Translations under genes and position numbers: made by a program | Notes under the pieces: generated by a model | What the model was told of the DNA's origin: nothing | Seen by the model: only the letters and a program-made list of their open reading frames with translations | The model's database searches: none | Source of the DNA: a virus | Length of the DNA stretch: 46,299 nucleotides | Strand: one strand, 5' to 3' | IMG/VR virus record: IMGVR_UViG_3300032053_000140 | Coordinates: 1-46,299 of that record | In this document: positions 8,368 through 17,677 of the stretch, piece by piece | Numbering within the stretch: the first letter of the stretch is position 1 | How the letters are laid out: the number at the start of each line of letters is the position of its first letter

Positions 8368-8895
8368 ATGAAGATCGCTGGTGTTGATCCTAAGTCTCTG
8401 AGTACAGAAATCATCTTGGTGCTACCGCGTGGTGAACAGAACCTCGTGTTTCGTGCCAAGGGTCTGCCGAATATGGACGAGTTTACGGCACTGTGCCCGA
8501 CGCCGAAACCGCCAGGAAAACTTACCAAGGACGGTTGGGTTGCTAATGTAAACGATCCTACCTATCAACAGATTCTCGGTGAGTGGGCAAAGAAGCGACT
8601 TGGCTACATGGTCGTCAAGTCTCTGACTCCATCCGAGATTGAATGGGATACAGTCAAGGAGGGTGATCCCCGTACCTGGTCGAATTGGGAAAAGGATTTG
8701 AGTGCGGCGATGCTAACACAGGTTGAATCCAACCGTGTGTTGGCTCTTGTCTTGGAGGCAAATGCACTTGACGACGATAAACTGGCAAAGGCCCGCGAGG
8801 TTTTTCTTGCTGGTCAGGGACCAATGCCCGCCGAATACTCTGGCCCCCAGAACGAACCGGCGAGTACGCTGTCTGGCGAGCCTGTGAACGGCTAG
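8368..8895 (+). CDS. Tail assembly chaperone, short form (gpG-like)
   Basis: A 175-residue protein. ATG 8368 is chosen over ATG 8362 because GAGGGA ends 7 nt upstream. It lies between tail tube and tape measure genes, the conserved position of the G/GT chaperones that coat the tape measure protein during tail assembly. The sequence is mostly helical and charged with no enzyme motif. Its last codons (AEYSGPQNEPASTLSGEPVNG) look unlike conserved protein, while the overlapping -1 frame reads as good coding sequence, indicating a programmed frameshift to a longer product (see 8368-9065). Confidence 0.7.
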   Translation: MKIAGVDPKSLSTEIILVLPRGEQNLVFRAKGLPNMDEFTALCPTPKPPGKLTKDGWVANVNDPTYQQILGEWAKKRLGYMVVKSLTPSEIEWDTVKEGDPRTWSNWEKDLSAAMLTQVESNRVLALVLEANALDDDKLAKAREVFLAGQGPMPAEYSGPQNEPASTLSGEPVNG

Positions 8896-9065
8896 GCATA
8901 CGACCACCTGGCGTCAAAGACTCATGGGATGACTGTGGTGTTGAGACGCAAGCACTCGTTATTGCTTACAATCAGATTTGTAGCCATGACGAGGCAGAGT
9001 GGGAGGCTCAATTGGCTGGGGCACGGACGCCTTTTGGGGTTGCCCCAGTGCCGAAAGGTTCCTGA
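8368..9065 (+). CDS. Tail assembly chaperone, frameshifted long form (gpGT-like)
   Basis: The -1 frame relative to the short form is open from 8781 to the TGA at 9063-9065 and has no start of its own with a ribosome site. From 8841 it reads WPPERTGEYAVWRACERLG, IRPPGVKDSWDDCGVETQA and LVIAYNQICSHDEAEWEA, a convincing T-domain: aromatic and acidic residues and the 'AYxQI...EE..WEA' ending typical of such chaperones. A -1 shift near 8844-8850 would join the two parts into about 230 residues. The next gene starts only 2 nt after the TGA. Frameshifting at this spot is the rule in long-tailed phages; the exact site here is inferred. Confidence 0.7.
8844..8850 (+). promoter_or_regulatory. Candidate -1 ribosomal frameshift site
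   Basis: In the chaperone frame the codons are GGC CCC CAG, giving C_CCC_CAG, a run of five C in which the P-site tRNA can re-pair on CCC after a -1 slip. The A-site re-pairing (CAG to CCA) is poor, so this is a weak heptamer. A second possibility is the T run at 8801-8805. The shift must fall after the -1 frame stop at 8778-8780 and before 8895. Confidence 0.4.
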
Positions 9066-9067
9066 CC

Positions 9068-9568
9068 ATGAAGTTTGTGCCAAAGTTCGTCGCGCCTCGC
9101 TTGAATTTGTCTTCTTATCGGAAGGCCCTTCATCGACACATGATGGATATTGTATCTCAAGCAATTAGTGTGTGGCTTGAGGCTGTGTTGATGGAGATTC
9201 CGGTATGGAGTGGTGCATCGCGTGCAACATTTATGCACCTGGCACAAGTGATTCATTACAACATTCCAATTGCACCCGCAACGCAAAGTCGAGTTGGCAC
9301 AGGCATTGGTGAAGGGGCCGGTGGATTGGAGGCGGACGACGGCAAAGGACGGTATGTTTTCAGTTACAGTACATCATTACCGTGGCTGATTTGGAACGAA
9401 TATCATAATGCGAATGTCGATCCTGACCCAACACTCTTCTATCGTGTGTTAAAGGAAGGTCCATACAACTTTCAGATGAAAGGTTTCCAGGCGTTCCGTA
9501 GTTTTGCATCCACAGTGGATTTACCACCCGTCGCACCGCATATTCAGGCCGTGCGAGTCAAGGTGTAG
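9068..9568 (+). CDS. Putative tail completion / HK97-gp10-like virion protein
   Basis: A 166-residue protein beginning at ATG 9068, 2 nt after the chaperone extension stop. The N-terminal helix (YRKALHRHMMDIVSQAISVWLEAVLMEIPVWSGASR, in part) followed by a 'P..SG..R.t' turn and a C-terminal TSLPWLIWNEYHNANVDP recalls gp10-like tail completion proteins, where a long helix is followed by a small sheet. It sits between the chaperone and tape measure genes. No catalytic residues are apparent. Function is a weak inference; the gene itself is certain. Confidence 0.5.
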   Translation: MKFVPKFVAPRLNLSSYRKALHRHMMDIVSQAISVWLEAVLMEIPVWSGASRATFMHLAQVIHYNIPIAPATQSRVGTGIGEGAGGLEADDGKGRYVFSYSTSLPWLIWNEYHNANVDPDPTLFYRVLKEGPYNFQMKGFQAFRSFASTVDLPPVAPHIQAVRVKV

Positions 9569-9578
9569 TGGAGCCTTT

Positions 9579-12500
9579 ATGGCCGACGAAATTCTCAATA
9601 AACTTGGCTTTGATGTGTCCCAAGCGCTCGATGCGCTGGCGAAGTTAGATGGTGCGCTTCAAGGTATTACGAGTGCATTGTCGAGTTCTGGGGCCGCGAT
9701 GTCTGCTTGGAACAGTAAGGCCGAGCAGACTGTCAACATTCTGCGCGACATGGCAACACAGGCTGGTCGGGCGGCGTCAGCAATGGCGCGAGTCAATACT
9801 TCGGCGATGGGGGCGGCGACTCCGGTTGCCGCCGCTGCTGCTCCTGTCTCAAAATTATGGGTGCCGCCGGATTATAGTACGGCAACCAGTTCTGTCAACG
9901 CATACGCGCAGGCGTCCAAGGCAGCCGGTGCAGCGGCTACGGCAACGGGTGCAGCCGCTACAACAGCCAGTCAGAACGCAGCCAAGAGCGCTCAACAGGC
10001 GGCAGCCGCAACCAATACCATGACGGCATCGTGGGGAACACTCGGTCGTGTCGTAATGACACAAATGGTTGTTCGCGTCTTGTCACAGATTCGGGATGCC
10101 CTTCACGAAGCAGTGTCGGAATCGCTCAAGTTTCAGCGCAGTATTGCTGAAATTCAGACAATCGCACCAAAGATTGACAAGAATTTTGCATCTCTGGGTA
10201 AAGAGGTCGCAGATTTCTCCCGCCAGTTTAATTTCCCCCTTCCGCAAGTGGCTGAGGCAACGTATCAAACGTTGTCTAATCAGTTCACCACTGTCAAACA
10301 ACGTTCAGACATTATGACGGCTTCCGCCAAGTTGGCGAAAGTTGGTTGTATGGAGTTGAATGATGCTGTGTTATTGTTGACTGGGGCACTTAATGCTTAT
10401 GGTATGTCAACCAGTCAGGCCGAAGATGTCGCCGCCAAATTCTTCAAGACGATTGAATTAGGCCGGTTGCGTGGTGCTGATTTGACGCCGGTACTTGGTC
10501 GTATCATCCCGATGGCGAGTCAATTGGGTGTGAGTCTGGACGAAGTTGATGCGTCGATGGTTTCATTGACTATCGGTGCAGCCAAGGTTCCCGAGGCGGC
10601 CACACAATTGCGTTCGGCAATGGCAGCGTTGGTGAAACCTTCATCAGATTTGCAACGTGAATTGAAGGCATTGGGGTACGATACCGGTCAGCAATTGATT
10701 CGTGCAAAAGGGTTGCAGGGAGCCTTTGAGTTATTGCGCGACAGTGTGGACGGGGATGTGGCAGCAACGGCTACATTATTCCGTAACATCCGGGCCTTGA
10801 ACGCGGAATTGCGTTTGACCGGCACCGGGGCACAACAAGCAGAAGATGCGTTGAAGGCGTTGTCAACGACATCACGCGAAGATTTGAATAAGGCATTTGA
10901 GCAGTTCACTTCGACGGATGCTGAGCAATTCACGAAAGAGTTGAACAAACTCAAGATTGCTTTGGCAACTGATGTTGGCCCAGAATTGATTAAGTTTATC
11001 AGTCAGATGCTCAAGGCGGCTGGCGGGGCTGAAAGTCTTGCGGCGGCCTTGAAAGCAATTGTCAGTGCGGCCACGGCGTTTGGTCCACCGTTGGTGGCAA
11101 TTGGAACAGGTTTAGCGGCGCTTGCTTTGCACGCAAGATTGGCGGCAGCCAATGCGTCTCTTTTAGGAGCCGCATTGAATAATGCTGTTGCACCACTTGC
11201 TTTCATTGTAGCAGGTGCAACATTTGTGGACCAAAAGTTGGCAAGTCTACTCGTGGACGCCAATGCGAATTTTAGAAAGAGTTTACAGGAGCGGTTAGCG
11301 GAAGAAGAGAAGGCGGGTGAAGCGCGTATTACGGCGGATGCAAAAGTCTACACAGAAACAGGGCGGCGTCTTGAGGAATACATGGCATTGGTGCGGCGCG
11401 CCTATAATCAACAGGTTGATGAAGCCCGCAAAACAGATGAAGATTTACTTGCAAGTAGTCGGGTGACTTTGCAACAAATGATTGCTGTGCGAGAGAAAGT
11501 TGCACAACAATTTCGAGCCGCTGCCAATGCTTCAAATCAAGCTGCCATAGATTCGGCGAAACGTCAAGTCGATTTGCAAGGTCGTTATGACGATACACGT
11601 TTCAAGCAGAGGATGCGTCAAGAATCCGATCTTGCTGAACGATCTGAACAGTACCAGCGGCGAGCCATGAGTCTGGCGATGGCGGCTGCGGGTGCATTGG
11701 CCGGAGCCAAGTCGCCTGCGGAGGCGGCTGAGGCTCAAGTCATGTTTCAGCGTGCGCAATCCTTCGCACAAGAAGCGGAGTCTATTGCGGCTTCGACTAA
11801 AGACACCTATCTGCATGAACAAGCCGAGCGGATGGTTCTTGCTGTGCTTCAACAGCAGATTGGGGCTGAAAAGACTTACGCAGGGAATAAACGTGAACAA
11901 GCGTCCGAAGCGTTGCGGGCTGCGGCGACTGAACAACAACGCATTGATCGAATGAAAGTCTTGATGAAAGGAATCTTGGAAGACTTGACACTCTTCGATA
12001 AGAAAGGCCCAATTGATGCCTCTAAACAGGCACAAAAGGCGGATGACTTAAAGAAGAAGATGTCTGAGTTGAAGGAACTGTGGGGTGCTGGTAAACAGAT
12101 TGATGTTGGTGAGATGTTGAAGTTTGACCAACTTCAACGGCGCGTCCAGGGTGCCGTGGAGGGTGGCATCTCGAACGTGGAGGTTCAGAAACTCTTTGCA
12201 GCCCCCGAGACTATCGACACTTTGCGGAAACAGATTCAGACCGGCATTGGTGCTGTTGAGATTTCCTTGAAACCTTTTGTTGGGGGTAAGATCACGCAGG
12301 AGATGCTGGCCGGGAAGACTCCTTCGCAACAAGCAGAGATGGTTACGAAGGAATATCAGAAACAAGTAGATTTACTCGGTACGTTGCAACGAGAACAGAA
12401 TGTCCTGACTCAATCTACCATTGTTCAGAAAGCTGCAACAGGAGCCTTGGGTGCCAATTTGGAAGTCTATAATGATGTAATGCGTCAGGGACTTCTTTAT

Positions 12501-13343
12501 ATGTCACAAATGGCAAAGAGGGGAATTGGCACGATTCTGGGTGGCGGTGATATTCAAGCGGCAACACGTTCACTTGCAGACTTGTACGTGGTGTTTGATA
12601 AGTTGTCAAAGACCGGGGCTAAGGGCTTCGGTATGGACGAATTTCTCAAACTACAAAAGATTTCTACGGAGGCATTGAAGAGTCCGTCTTTGACAGCTTT
12701 TGATAAAGCGTTTATTGAAGGCCAAATGGGATGGTTGAAATCTATCGCAGATGAAGCTGAACGGATGAAGAAAATTCAAGGGCCGACAGGAACGCGGGAT
12801 ATATCGGCAGAAATGAAAGCTGCTGAGGCAGAAGCCGCACGATTGAAGGCAATCATTGACCAGTTACAACCGCAAGCCAGCAAGTTAGGTGCGGGTGCTG
12901 TGGAGGCACAAGCCGCTTTAGGTACAATGCCGGACATATCGGGGTTGGCTGGACAGATTCAAGCGGCAGCCAATGCGATGTGGGAATTGGCTTGGGCTTC
13001 TGCATCAGTTGAATTTCCATCGACAGGAATGGCGGCTGCGCATGGAGGTAAAGCATGGAATTTCTTGGCTTTTGGTGGCCCACCCCAGGGCACGGATGTT
13101 GTCCCAGCGATGCTTTCGCCGGGAGAAGTTGTGATTAACGCGGAGTCGGCTCGGCGCTTCTCCGCGCAGTTGACTGCGATGAACGCCGGGGTACAACCTG
13201 TTTTCCGCAGCGACGGCGGAAGTGTCACGAACATCGGTGACATCAATGTTTCAGTTACCGGCGGCGGATCAAGCCGCCAGACGGCAAGGTCCATCGCCAC
13301 AGAAATACGTCGTGAACTGCGGCGAGGCACATCAACTCTCTAA
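9579..13343 (+). CDS. Tail tape measure protein
   Basis: A 1254-residue protein starting at ATG 9579 (GGAG at 9570-9573). Ala/Ser-rich, largely helical, with a TP901-type core at about 180-480: VADFSRQFNFPLPQVAEATY, GALNAYGMSTSQAEDVA, RSAMAALVKPSSDLQREL, LGYDTGQQLIRAKGLQGAF. A hydrophobic, probably membrane-inserting stretch lies at about 510-560 (TAFGPPLVAIGTGLAALAL). Coiled-coil segments fill about 590-900. The C-terminal end has the common 'FAFGGPPQGTDVVPAMLSPGEVVIN' type motif (here about 1162-1188), which in other tape measures is processed or bridges to the tip. It sets tail length and takes part in DNA ejection; by the usual ~1.5 A per residue rule the tail would be roughly 190 nm. Confidence 0.93.
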   Translation: MADEILNKLGFDVSQALDALAKLDGALQGITSALSSSGAAMSAWNSKAEQTVNILRDMATQAGRAASAMARVNTSAMGAATPVAAAAAPVSKLWVPPDYSTATSSVNAYAQASKAAGAAATATGAAATTASQNAAKSAQQAAAATNTMTASWGTLGRVVMTQMVVRVLSQIRDALHEAVSESLKFQRSIAEIQTIAPKIDKNFASLGKEVADFSRQFNFPLPQVAEATYQTLSNQFTTVKQRSDIMTASAKLAKVGCMELNDAVLLLTGALNAYGMSTSQAEDVAAKFFKTIELGRLRGADLTPVLGRIIPMASQLGVSLDEVDASMVSLTIGAAKVPEAATQLRSAMAALVKPSSDLQRELKALGYDTGQQLIRAKGLQGAFELLRDSVDGDVAATATLFRNIRALNAELRLTGTGAQQAEDALKALSTTSREDLNKAFEQFTSTDAEQFTKELNKLKIALATDVGPELIKFISQMLKAAGGAESLAAALKAIVSAATAFGPPLVAIGTGLAALALHARLAAANASLLGAALNNAVAPLAFIVAGATFVDQKLASLLVDANANFRKSLQERLAEEEKAGEARITADAKVYTETGRRLEEYMALVRRAYNQQVDEARKTDEDLLASSRVTLQQMIAVREKVAQQFRAAANASNQAAIDSAKRQVDLQGRYDDTRFKQRMRQESDLAERSEQYQRRAMSLAMAAAGALAGAKSPAEAAEAQVMFQRAQSFAQEAESIAASTKDTYLHEQAERMVLAVLQQQIGAEKTYAGNKREQASEALRAAATEQQRIDRMKVLMKGILEDLTLFDKKGPIDASKQAQKADDLKKKMSELKELWGAGKQIDVGEMLKFDQLQRRVQGAVEGGISNVEVQKLFAAPETIDTLRKQIQTGIGAVEISLKPFVGGKITQEMLAGKTPSQQAEMVTKEYQKQVDLLGTLQREQNVLTQSTIVQKAATGALGANLEVYNDVMRQGLLYMSQMAKRGIGTILGGGDIQAATRSLADLYVVFDKLSKTGAKGFGMDEFLKLQKISTEALKSPSLTAFDKAFIEGQMGWLKSIADEAERMKKIQGPTGTRDISAEMKAAEAEAARLKAIIDQLQPQASKLGAGAVEAQAALGTMPDISGLAGQIQAAANAMWELAWASASVEFPSTGMAAAHGGKAWNFLAFGGPPQGTDVVPAMLSPGEVVINAESARRFSAQLTAMNAGVQPVFRSDGGSVTNIGDINVSVTGGGSSRQTARSIATEIRRELRRGTSTL

Positions 13344-13354
13344 GGGAGAAACAC

Positions 13355-13936
13355 ATGATCGACACGTTGAAAATGCAGCAACAGGCGGGTTGCGAGTTGG
13401 TTCGTCCTGCCGCCAAGGTCGCTGACCAACTTCATGCTCGCGGGCGCTTCCAAGTGGAGCACTGGCGGGGTGGCAAGTTGATTGGCAAGTATGACATTCG
13501 GAACGCAATCACGAACGAGGGCAAGGACAAATTGCTCAACGTGATGTTTCATGGCGTCACTGCTATTGGGACATGGTACATTCTGCTTGTGGATGGTGCC
13601 GGTAGTCCGACACTGGCCGCAGCCGATACCTATGCCCAGATCAATGGAACGAATGGTTGGGACGAGTTCATCGCCTATACTGAGTCTGTTCGTGGAGAGT
13701 GGACTGAGGGTGCGGCGGCGAGTCAGTCGATTACCAATTCGTCTCCGGTGGTCTTCAACATCAATGGTTCAGGCAGTGTTTACGGTCTGGGCGTAGTTGG
13801 TGGCGGCTCGACTCCCTCGACGAAGAATGATGCCGCCGGTGGCGGTTCGCTTTGGGCGGCTGCTCAGTTTAGCAGCGGCACGGTCTCCGTGTTGAATGGC
13901 GACCAATTGAAGGTTACGTACACGGTCAACGCCTAA
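13355..13936 (+). CDS. Phage virion protein with conserved N-terminal strand region
   Basis: A 193-residue protein with AAGGGAG before ATG 13355. The pattern ITNEGKDKLLNVMFHG ... WYILLVDGAGSPTLAAADTYAQING ... NGWDEFIAYTESVRGEW is a recurrent phage tail protein signature ('GkdkLLd..F....W..GLid.....la..Dt...h.gW.E...Y....R..W'). The second half is Gly/Ser/Thr-rich beta sequence (SVYGLGVVGGGSTP). The family is common next to tape measure and fibre genes; its precise role is not known to me, most likely a minor tail or fibre-base component. A TTCG hairpin terminator follows. Confidence 0.65.
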   Translation: MIDTLKMQQQAGCELVRPAAKVADQLHARGRFQVEHWRGGKLIGKYDIRNAITNEGKDKLLNVMFHGVTAIGTWYILLVDGAGSPTLAAADTYAQINGTNGWDEFIAYTESVRGEWTEGAAASQSITNSSPVVFNINGSGSVYGLGVVGGGSTPSTKNDAAGGGSLWAAAQFSSGTVSVLNGDQLKVTYTVNA

Positions 13937-13959
13937 CCGGTACTCCCTCGCCACGGTTG

Positions 13960-13981
13960 GGTCGGGACTTCGGTCCCGACC
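13960..13981 (+). terminator. TTCG-loop terminator
   Basis: GGTCGGGAC-TTCG-GTCCCGACC, a perfect 9-bp stem with the stable TTCG loop, followed by a T-rich stretch (GATTTTATT at 13987-13995). Confidence 0.8.
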
Positions 13982-14011
13982 TGACCGATTTTATTCCGAA
14001 GGAGATTTCAC

Positions 14012-15034
14012 ATGAGTCTGGTCTGGATGGATGGGTTTGAGTCATACGGCGTTGGCGACGGTGCAGATATTAGCGCACTGCTTGCTCAACGATACGTCGT
14101 ATACGCCTTGACTTATTTCAGCACTCAAACGGGCCGGACAGGCGGTTACGCGATGAAGAGTGTTGACGGTAGTTATTGGATGCGGACACCCGCATTGACA
14201 ACGGACCCCACGTTAATTGTCAACTTCGGATTTAGGGCGGATCGTTTTGTGCCGTCCAATGCCGGTATTTGTTCACTATACAACGGCACTGGAACGGAGG
14301 GCATGTCTCTTCATTGGCTTTCAGATGACATTGCCGTTTATAAAGGAGGTTCACAAGTTGATGTCACGAGTGCTTTGGGTCTCACGTATGATACATGGTA
14401 CTTCATTGAGTTCAAGGTTGTGACTGGGGAACACGGTAGTTATGTGTTGAAGGTCAATGGTGTTATTGTTCTTCAAGATGATGACTATGATACGCGCCCC
14501 GGTGGAACCGAAGCATACCATGACCGTGTAAAGTTTTGGGGAGGTTCCTACCTGAATCCTCGTGTTGATGATCTTTTCATTTTTGACGGTACAGGTAGTA
14601 CCAATAATGACTTTGTAGGCGATCATCGAATTTTGGCAATCTTACCAAATGAAGCCGGGGACGTGGCTGAGTGGGCAGGTAGTGGTGCATCGGCTCACTA
14701 TACCTACGTGGATGAAAACCCGTATAATACATCCGATTATGTACAGGATGACGTGACCGGCCATCAGGAATTGTATGGGTATGATAATCTGGCGGACATC
14801 GGCGAGATTCTTGGGATCACGATTTTTACTGAGGCTGTAGTCTTGGATGTAACACCCTTCACATTAAAGACTCTGGTAAAACTTTCAGGTGGTTCTGTTA
14901 ATGCCGATGCCGGACAAACGGTTTCAAAATTGCTTTACGGGGTATTTCCACGGCAGATGGAGACCGACCCCAATGGTTCAGCCTGGACCATGACATCCAT
15001 CAATGCCGCGCAATTTGGCGTGGAAATTGGTTAA
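14012..15034 (+). CDS. Concanavalin A-like (laminin-G type) tail protein
   Basis: A 340-residue protein with AAGGAG before ATG 14012. It opens with MSLVWMDGFESYGVGD, the '..W.DGFe.Y' start common to phage jelly-roll proteins, and continues with strands such as MSLHWLSDDIAVYKGGSQ, DTWYFIEFKVVTGEHGSY and RVKFWGGSYLNPRVDDLFIF, the DDI/DDL ending being typical of concanavalin-like lectin folds. The last 100 residues are a separate domain. It probably binds a sugar or another fibre at the tail tip. No catalytic acid pair can be identified with confidence. Confidence 0.65.
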   Translation: MSLVWMDGFESYGVGDGADISALLAQRYVVYALTYFSTQTGRTGGYAMKSVDGSYWMRTPALTTDPTLIVNFGFRADRFVPSNAGICSLYNGTGTEGMSLHWLSDDIAVYKGGSQVDVTSALGLTYDTWYFIEFKVVTGEHGSYVLKVNGVIVLQDDDYDTRPGGTEAYHDRVKFWGGSYLNPRVDDLFIFDGTGSTNNDFVGDHRILAILPNEAGDVAEWAGSGASAHYTYVDENPYNTSDYVQDDVTGHQELYGYDNLADIGEILGITIFTEAVVLDVTPFTLKTLVKLSGGSVNADAGQTVSKLLYGVFPRQMETDPNGSAWTMTSINAAQFGVEIG

Positions 15035-15047
15035 AGGGGCGTGACAC

Positions 15048-17666
15048 ATGGCGAGTAGTCTTCGCGTGACCCGTCAGATGGTCGAAGTGCTTACGTGTTC
15101 CGCTCAAAGGTTGCGCGTTACACGTCAGATGGTCGAAGTTCTGACGTGTGCCTATACGGCTACAGAGTATGAAGTCACTTCGACGCATACGTTAGTAGTC
15201 TCGCATCAGGCAACCCGTAATCTGGTGCGTGATGTTTCAGCCGGACATAGTTTGGCGCTGTCGGATGGGGCGGTTGGGGCGTTTGTTATTGAAGCATCTG
15301 TCGAACATACATTAACCTTGAACCATGAGGCACTGGTTACATGCCTCAAAATTGTCACAGATACACTCAGTCTTTCACAAGAGGCATTGGCCGAGTGCAT
15401 TAAGTCTGCGTCAGTCTTGCATACAATTGTTTTGACTCAGACCGCAATTGTTGCAGTGGTATACGACCGACTGGCCGTGCATAATTTAGACTTGAGTGAA
15501 GAAGCAATTGTAGCATACACCAAGTATGTCAACGGCATCAATCTTTTGGAGATTGGGGACACTGCGACGGGTGCCGTCATTAAGCCGGTTCAGCACACGT
15601 TATCGTTGACGCATCTGGCAACATTGGAAGTGATTCGGCGTAGTAGTGATACTTGGACGCCAACCCATGAGGCGGGCGTCCTAGTTGTTTATGCACGTTT
15701 AACTTCCGATACACTTTCGATTGGGCAACAAGCAACTCGTCAGATTGATATTGGGCGCGGGGTTGAACAGACTTTAACGTTGGGGCAGAGTGCGGTTGGT
15801 GATTATTGTCGTGTTGTATCCACAACGATTGTTTTGTCGGATGAAGCGGTTGTTGAACTGATTCGGCAAGCGCACGATGACTTGACGGTAACGCATCTTG
15901 TAGAATCAAATTGGGTTTTTACACGACGCCGAACAGATAATTTGACGCTGACGCATGTTGCTGCCAAGGTGGTATCGTGGTCGCGTAGTGGTGTGTCATC
16001 GCTGGCATTGACACATACTGCAACGGTGACTAAGAGTAAAAGTGTCGTTGATACATTAACACTGTCGCAGGTGGCGACTGCGGATAACATCCGCCGGGTA
16101 TCATCAACTTTGACTTTGACGCATACAGCGATAGTCACCAACACGAGGTTGAGTGTTCACGATGACTTATTGAGTCTTTCGCACGTAGCGACAGTTGGCT
16201 TTGTAAAACAGGTGTCAGCGGCCAGTACCCTGCATCTGACGCAATTGGCTGGGTCGGGTGTTAAGGTTGGTGCGGCAATCAGTGTTTTGCAGGAGCAATA
16301 CACAATAGACCCGGAAACTGGGGAGGAAACACCATACTATGTTGGCTTACAGGATACAGCAACCGTAGCGGTGATTCGGAACACGCCGTATGCAGTAAGC
16401 CACATTATTTCGTTTGCAGAACATGCAGTTGGAATTGTGGTTCATGCGGATGCAATTGCGGTGGATGCCACGGACGCACTGAGCCTTGCGCACGCGGCAT
16501 ACGCAAACAAGGCTCCGACAGCCATTCATACACTTGCCATAACGGATTCGGCTGTTGTGGTGGCATCAAAAGTGGTGAATGATACTTTGACGCTGACGGA
16601 TGCAGCAACTTTTAATGTGTTTCGAGCCACATTGGTTGTGATCGACACACTGGTATTGGATCAATCGGTAGCTGTGATTGGTGGCATATCTTCATCTACT
16701 TTGTACCAGTACCATCCATTCGTAGGTGTGGGGGCAGTTGGGAATCCAACACCGCCTTCGGCTATGTTATCAGGTCCGATGTCTGGAATCGAAGCCCCAT
16801 TCCAGTTGGTCTATCCGGCTGAGGGCACTGTTACTGATTCAGTGACGTTACGGGCACCTGAATTGGGAAACAAGGATCGTTTGGGTTTCAACCGTGTTAT
16901 ACGGGAAACGCGAGGCGGAACGCTTGTTGTGTTTGCTGATCCGATGTGGCCGAAGATTCAGACACTCGCGCTGAGTTTCATTGGTTTACGCCGGAGTGAA
17001 GCACAAGACTTGCTTGACTTCTTTGACGATTATCTCGGATTGGAAATCGGGATGATCGACTGGGAACAACGGTATTGGGTCGGCATTGTTACGACACCCG
17101 AGGAACAAATTGTTGAAGATAGTTTCAATAGTTACTCGGTCAAGTTTGAGTTTGAGGGTGAATTGGACCCAACATGGATGCCACAAGTGATTCCATATAT
17201 CCCTGGGACACCGTTACGACGGACGCGACGTGATCGTTTTCGTTCAGGACTTGAAAATCCTGAACAACCGGCACCGCCTGAGATTCCCGAAGACTCGTAT
17301 TATGCTTTGGCAGACGTGGATATGTCGGCTGGGCAGGTACTTTACATCAAATCCAATGGACATATCGCTCTGGCACGAGCCAATGCAGCAGCGACAATGG
17401 GAGCCGTTGGTTTGGTGTTTGCAGACGTGGATACAGGTGAGACTGCCTGTTACATCACGGAAGGTCACATCACATTGGCAGATTGGTCGGCTGTAGCAGG
17501 AGTAGTTTCTTTGACTCCGGGCAGCAACTACTTTTTATCAACGAGTGTTGCTGGAAGGATTATGGCAGTGGCACCCACGGCGCAGGGAGATTATGTAGTT
17601 CGCATTGGGCGCGCTACATCGGGCACGACTTTGGACATCGAAATCGGTTTGCCGATTAGACTCTAG
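15048..17666 (+). CDS. Repeat-rich tail protein with Dit-like domain and C-terminal fibre module
   Basis: An 872-residue protein. About residues 1-550 are made of some twenty imperfect repeats of about 25-30 residues built around 'TLxLTHxAxVxxxxxxxxD' (for example [20 protein letters not shown]), which should form a regular beta structure. Residues about 600-710 ([20 protein letters not shown] ... [20 protein letters not shown] ... [12 protein letters not shown]) resemble the small protein at 24624-25022 and look like a distal-tail type domain. The last ~125 residues ([20 protein letters not shown] ... [10 protein letters not shown]) are the same module that follows the collagen region in the next two genes. 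A large tail-side fibre is likely; binding target unknown. AT-rich codons occur in the repeat region. Confidence 0.65.
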   Translation: MASSLRVTRQMVEVLTCSAQRLRVTRQMVEVLTCAYTATEYEVTSTHTLVVSHQATRNLVRDVSAGHSLALSDGAVGAFVIEASVEHTLTLNHEALVTCLKIVTDTLSLSQEALAECIKSASVLHTIVLTQTAIVAVVYDRLAVHNLDLSEEAIVAYTKYVNGINLLEIGDTATGAVIKPVQHTLSLTHLATLEVIRRSSDTWTPTHEAGVLVVYARLTSDTLSIGQQATRQIDIGRGVEQTLTLGQSAVGDYCRVVSTTIVLSDEAVVELIRQAHDDLTVTHLVESNWVFTRRRTDNLTLTHVAAKVVSWSRSGVSSLALTHTATVTKSKSVVDTLTLSQVATADNIRRVSSTLTLTHTAIVTNTRLSVHDDLLSLSHVATVGFVKQVSAASTLHLTQLAGSGVKVGAAISVLQEQYTIDPETGEETPYYVGLQDTATVAVIRNTPYAVSHIISFAEHAVGIVVHADAIAVDATDALSLAHAAYANKAPTAIHTLAITDSAVVVASKVVNDTLTLTDAATFNVFRATLVVIDTLVLDQSVAVIGGISSSTLYQYHPFVGVGAVGNPTPPSAMLSGPMSGIEAPFQLVYPAEGTVTDSVTLRAPELGNKDRLGFNRVIRETRGGTLVVFADPMWPKIQTLALSFIGLRRSEAQDLLDFFDDYLGLEIGMIDWEQRYWVGIVTTPEEQIVEDSFNSYSVKFEFEGELDPTWMPQVIPYIPGTPLRRTRRDRFRSGLENPEQPAPPEIPEDSYYALADVDMSAGQVLYIKSNGHIALARANAAATMGAVGLVFADVDTGETACYITEGHITLADWSAVAGVVSLTPGSNYFLSTSVAGRIMAVAPTAQGDYVVRIGRATSGTTLDIEIGLPIRL

Positions 17667-17677
17667 GAGAAATCAAC

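Noticed and set aside
8929-9168. Frame-1 candidate gene after the tail chaperone
   Set aside because: The -1 extension frame of the chaperone covers the same bases with far better protein-like sequence, and the gene at 9068 covers the rest.
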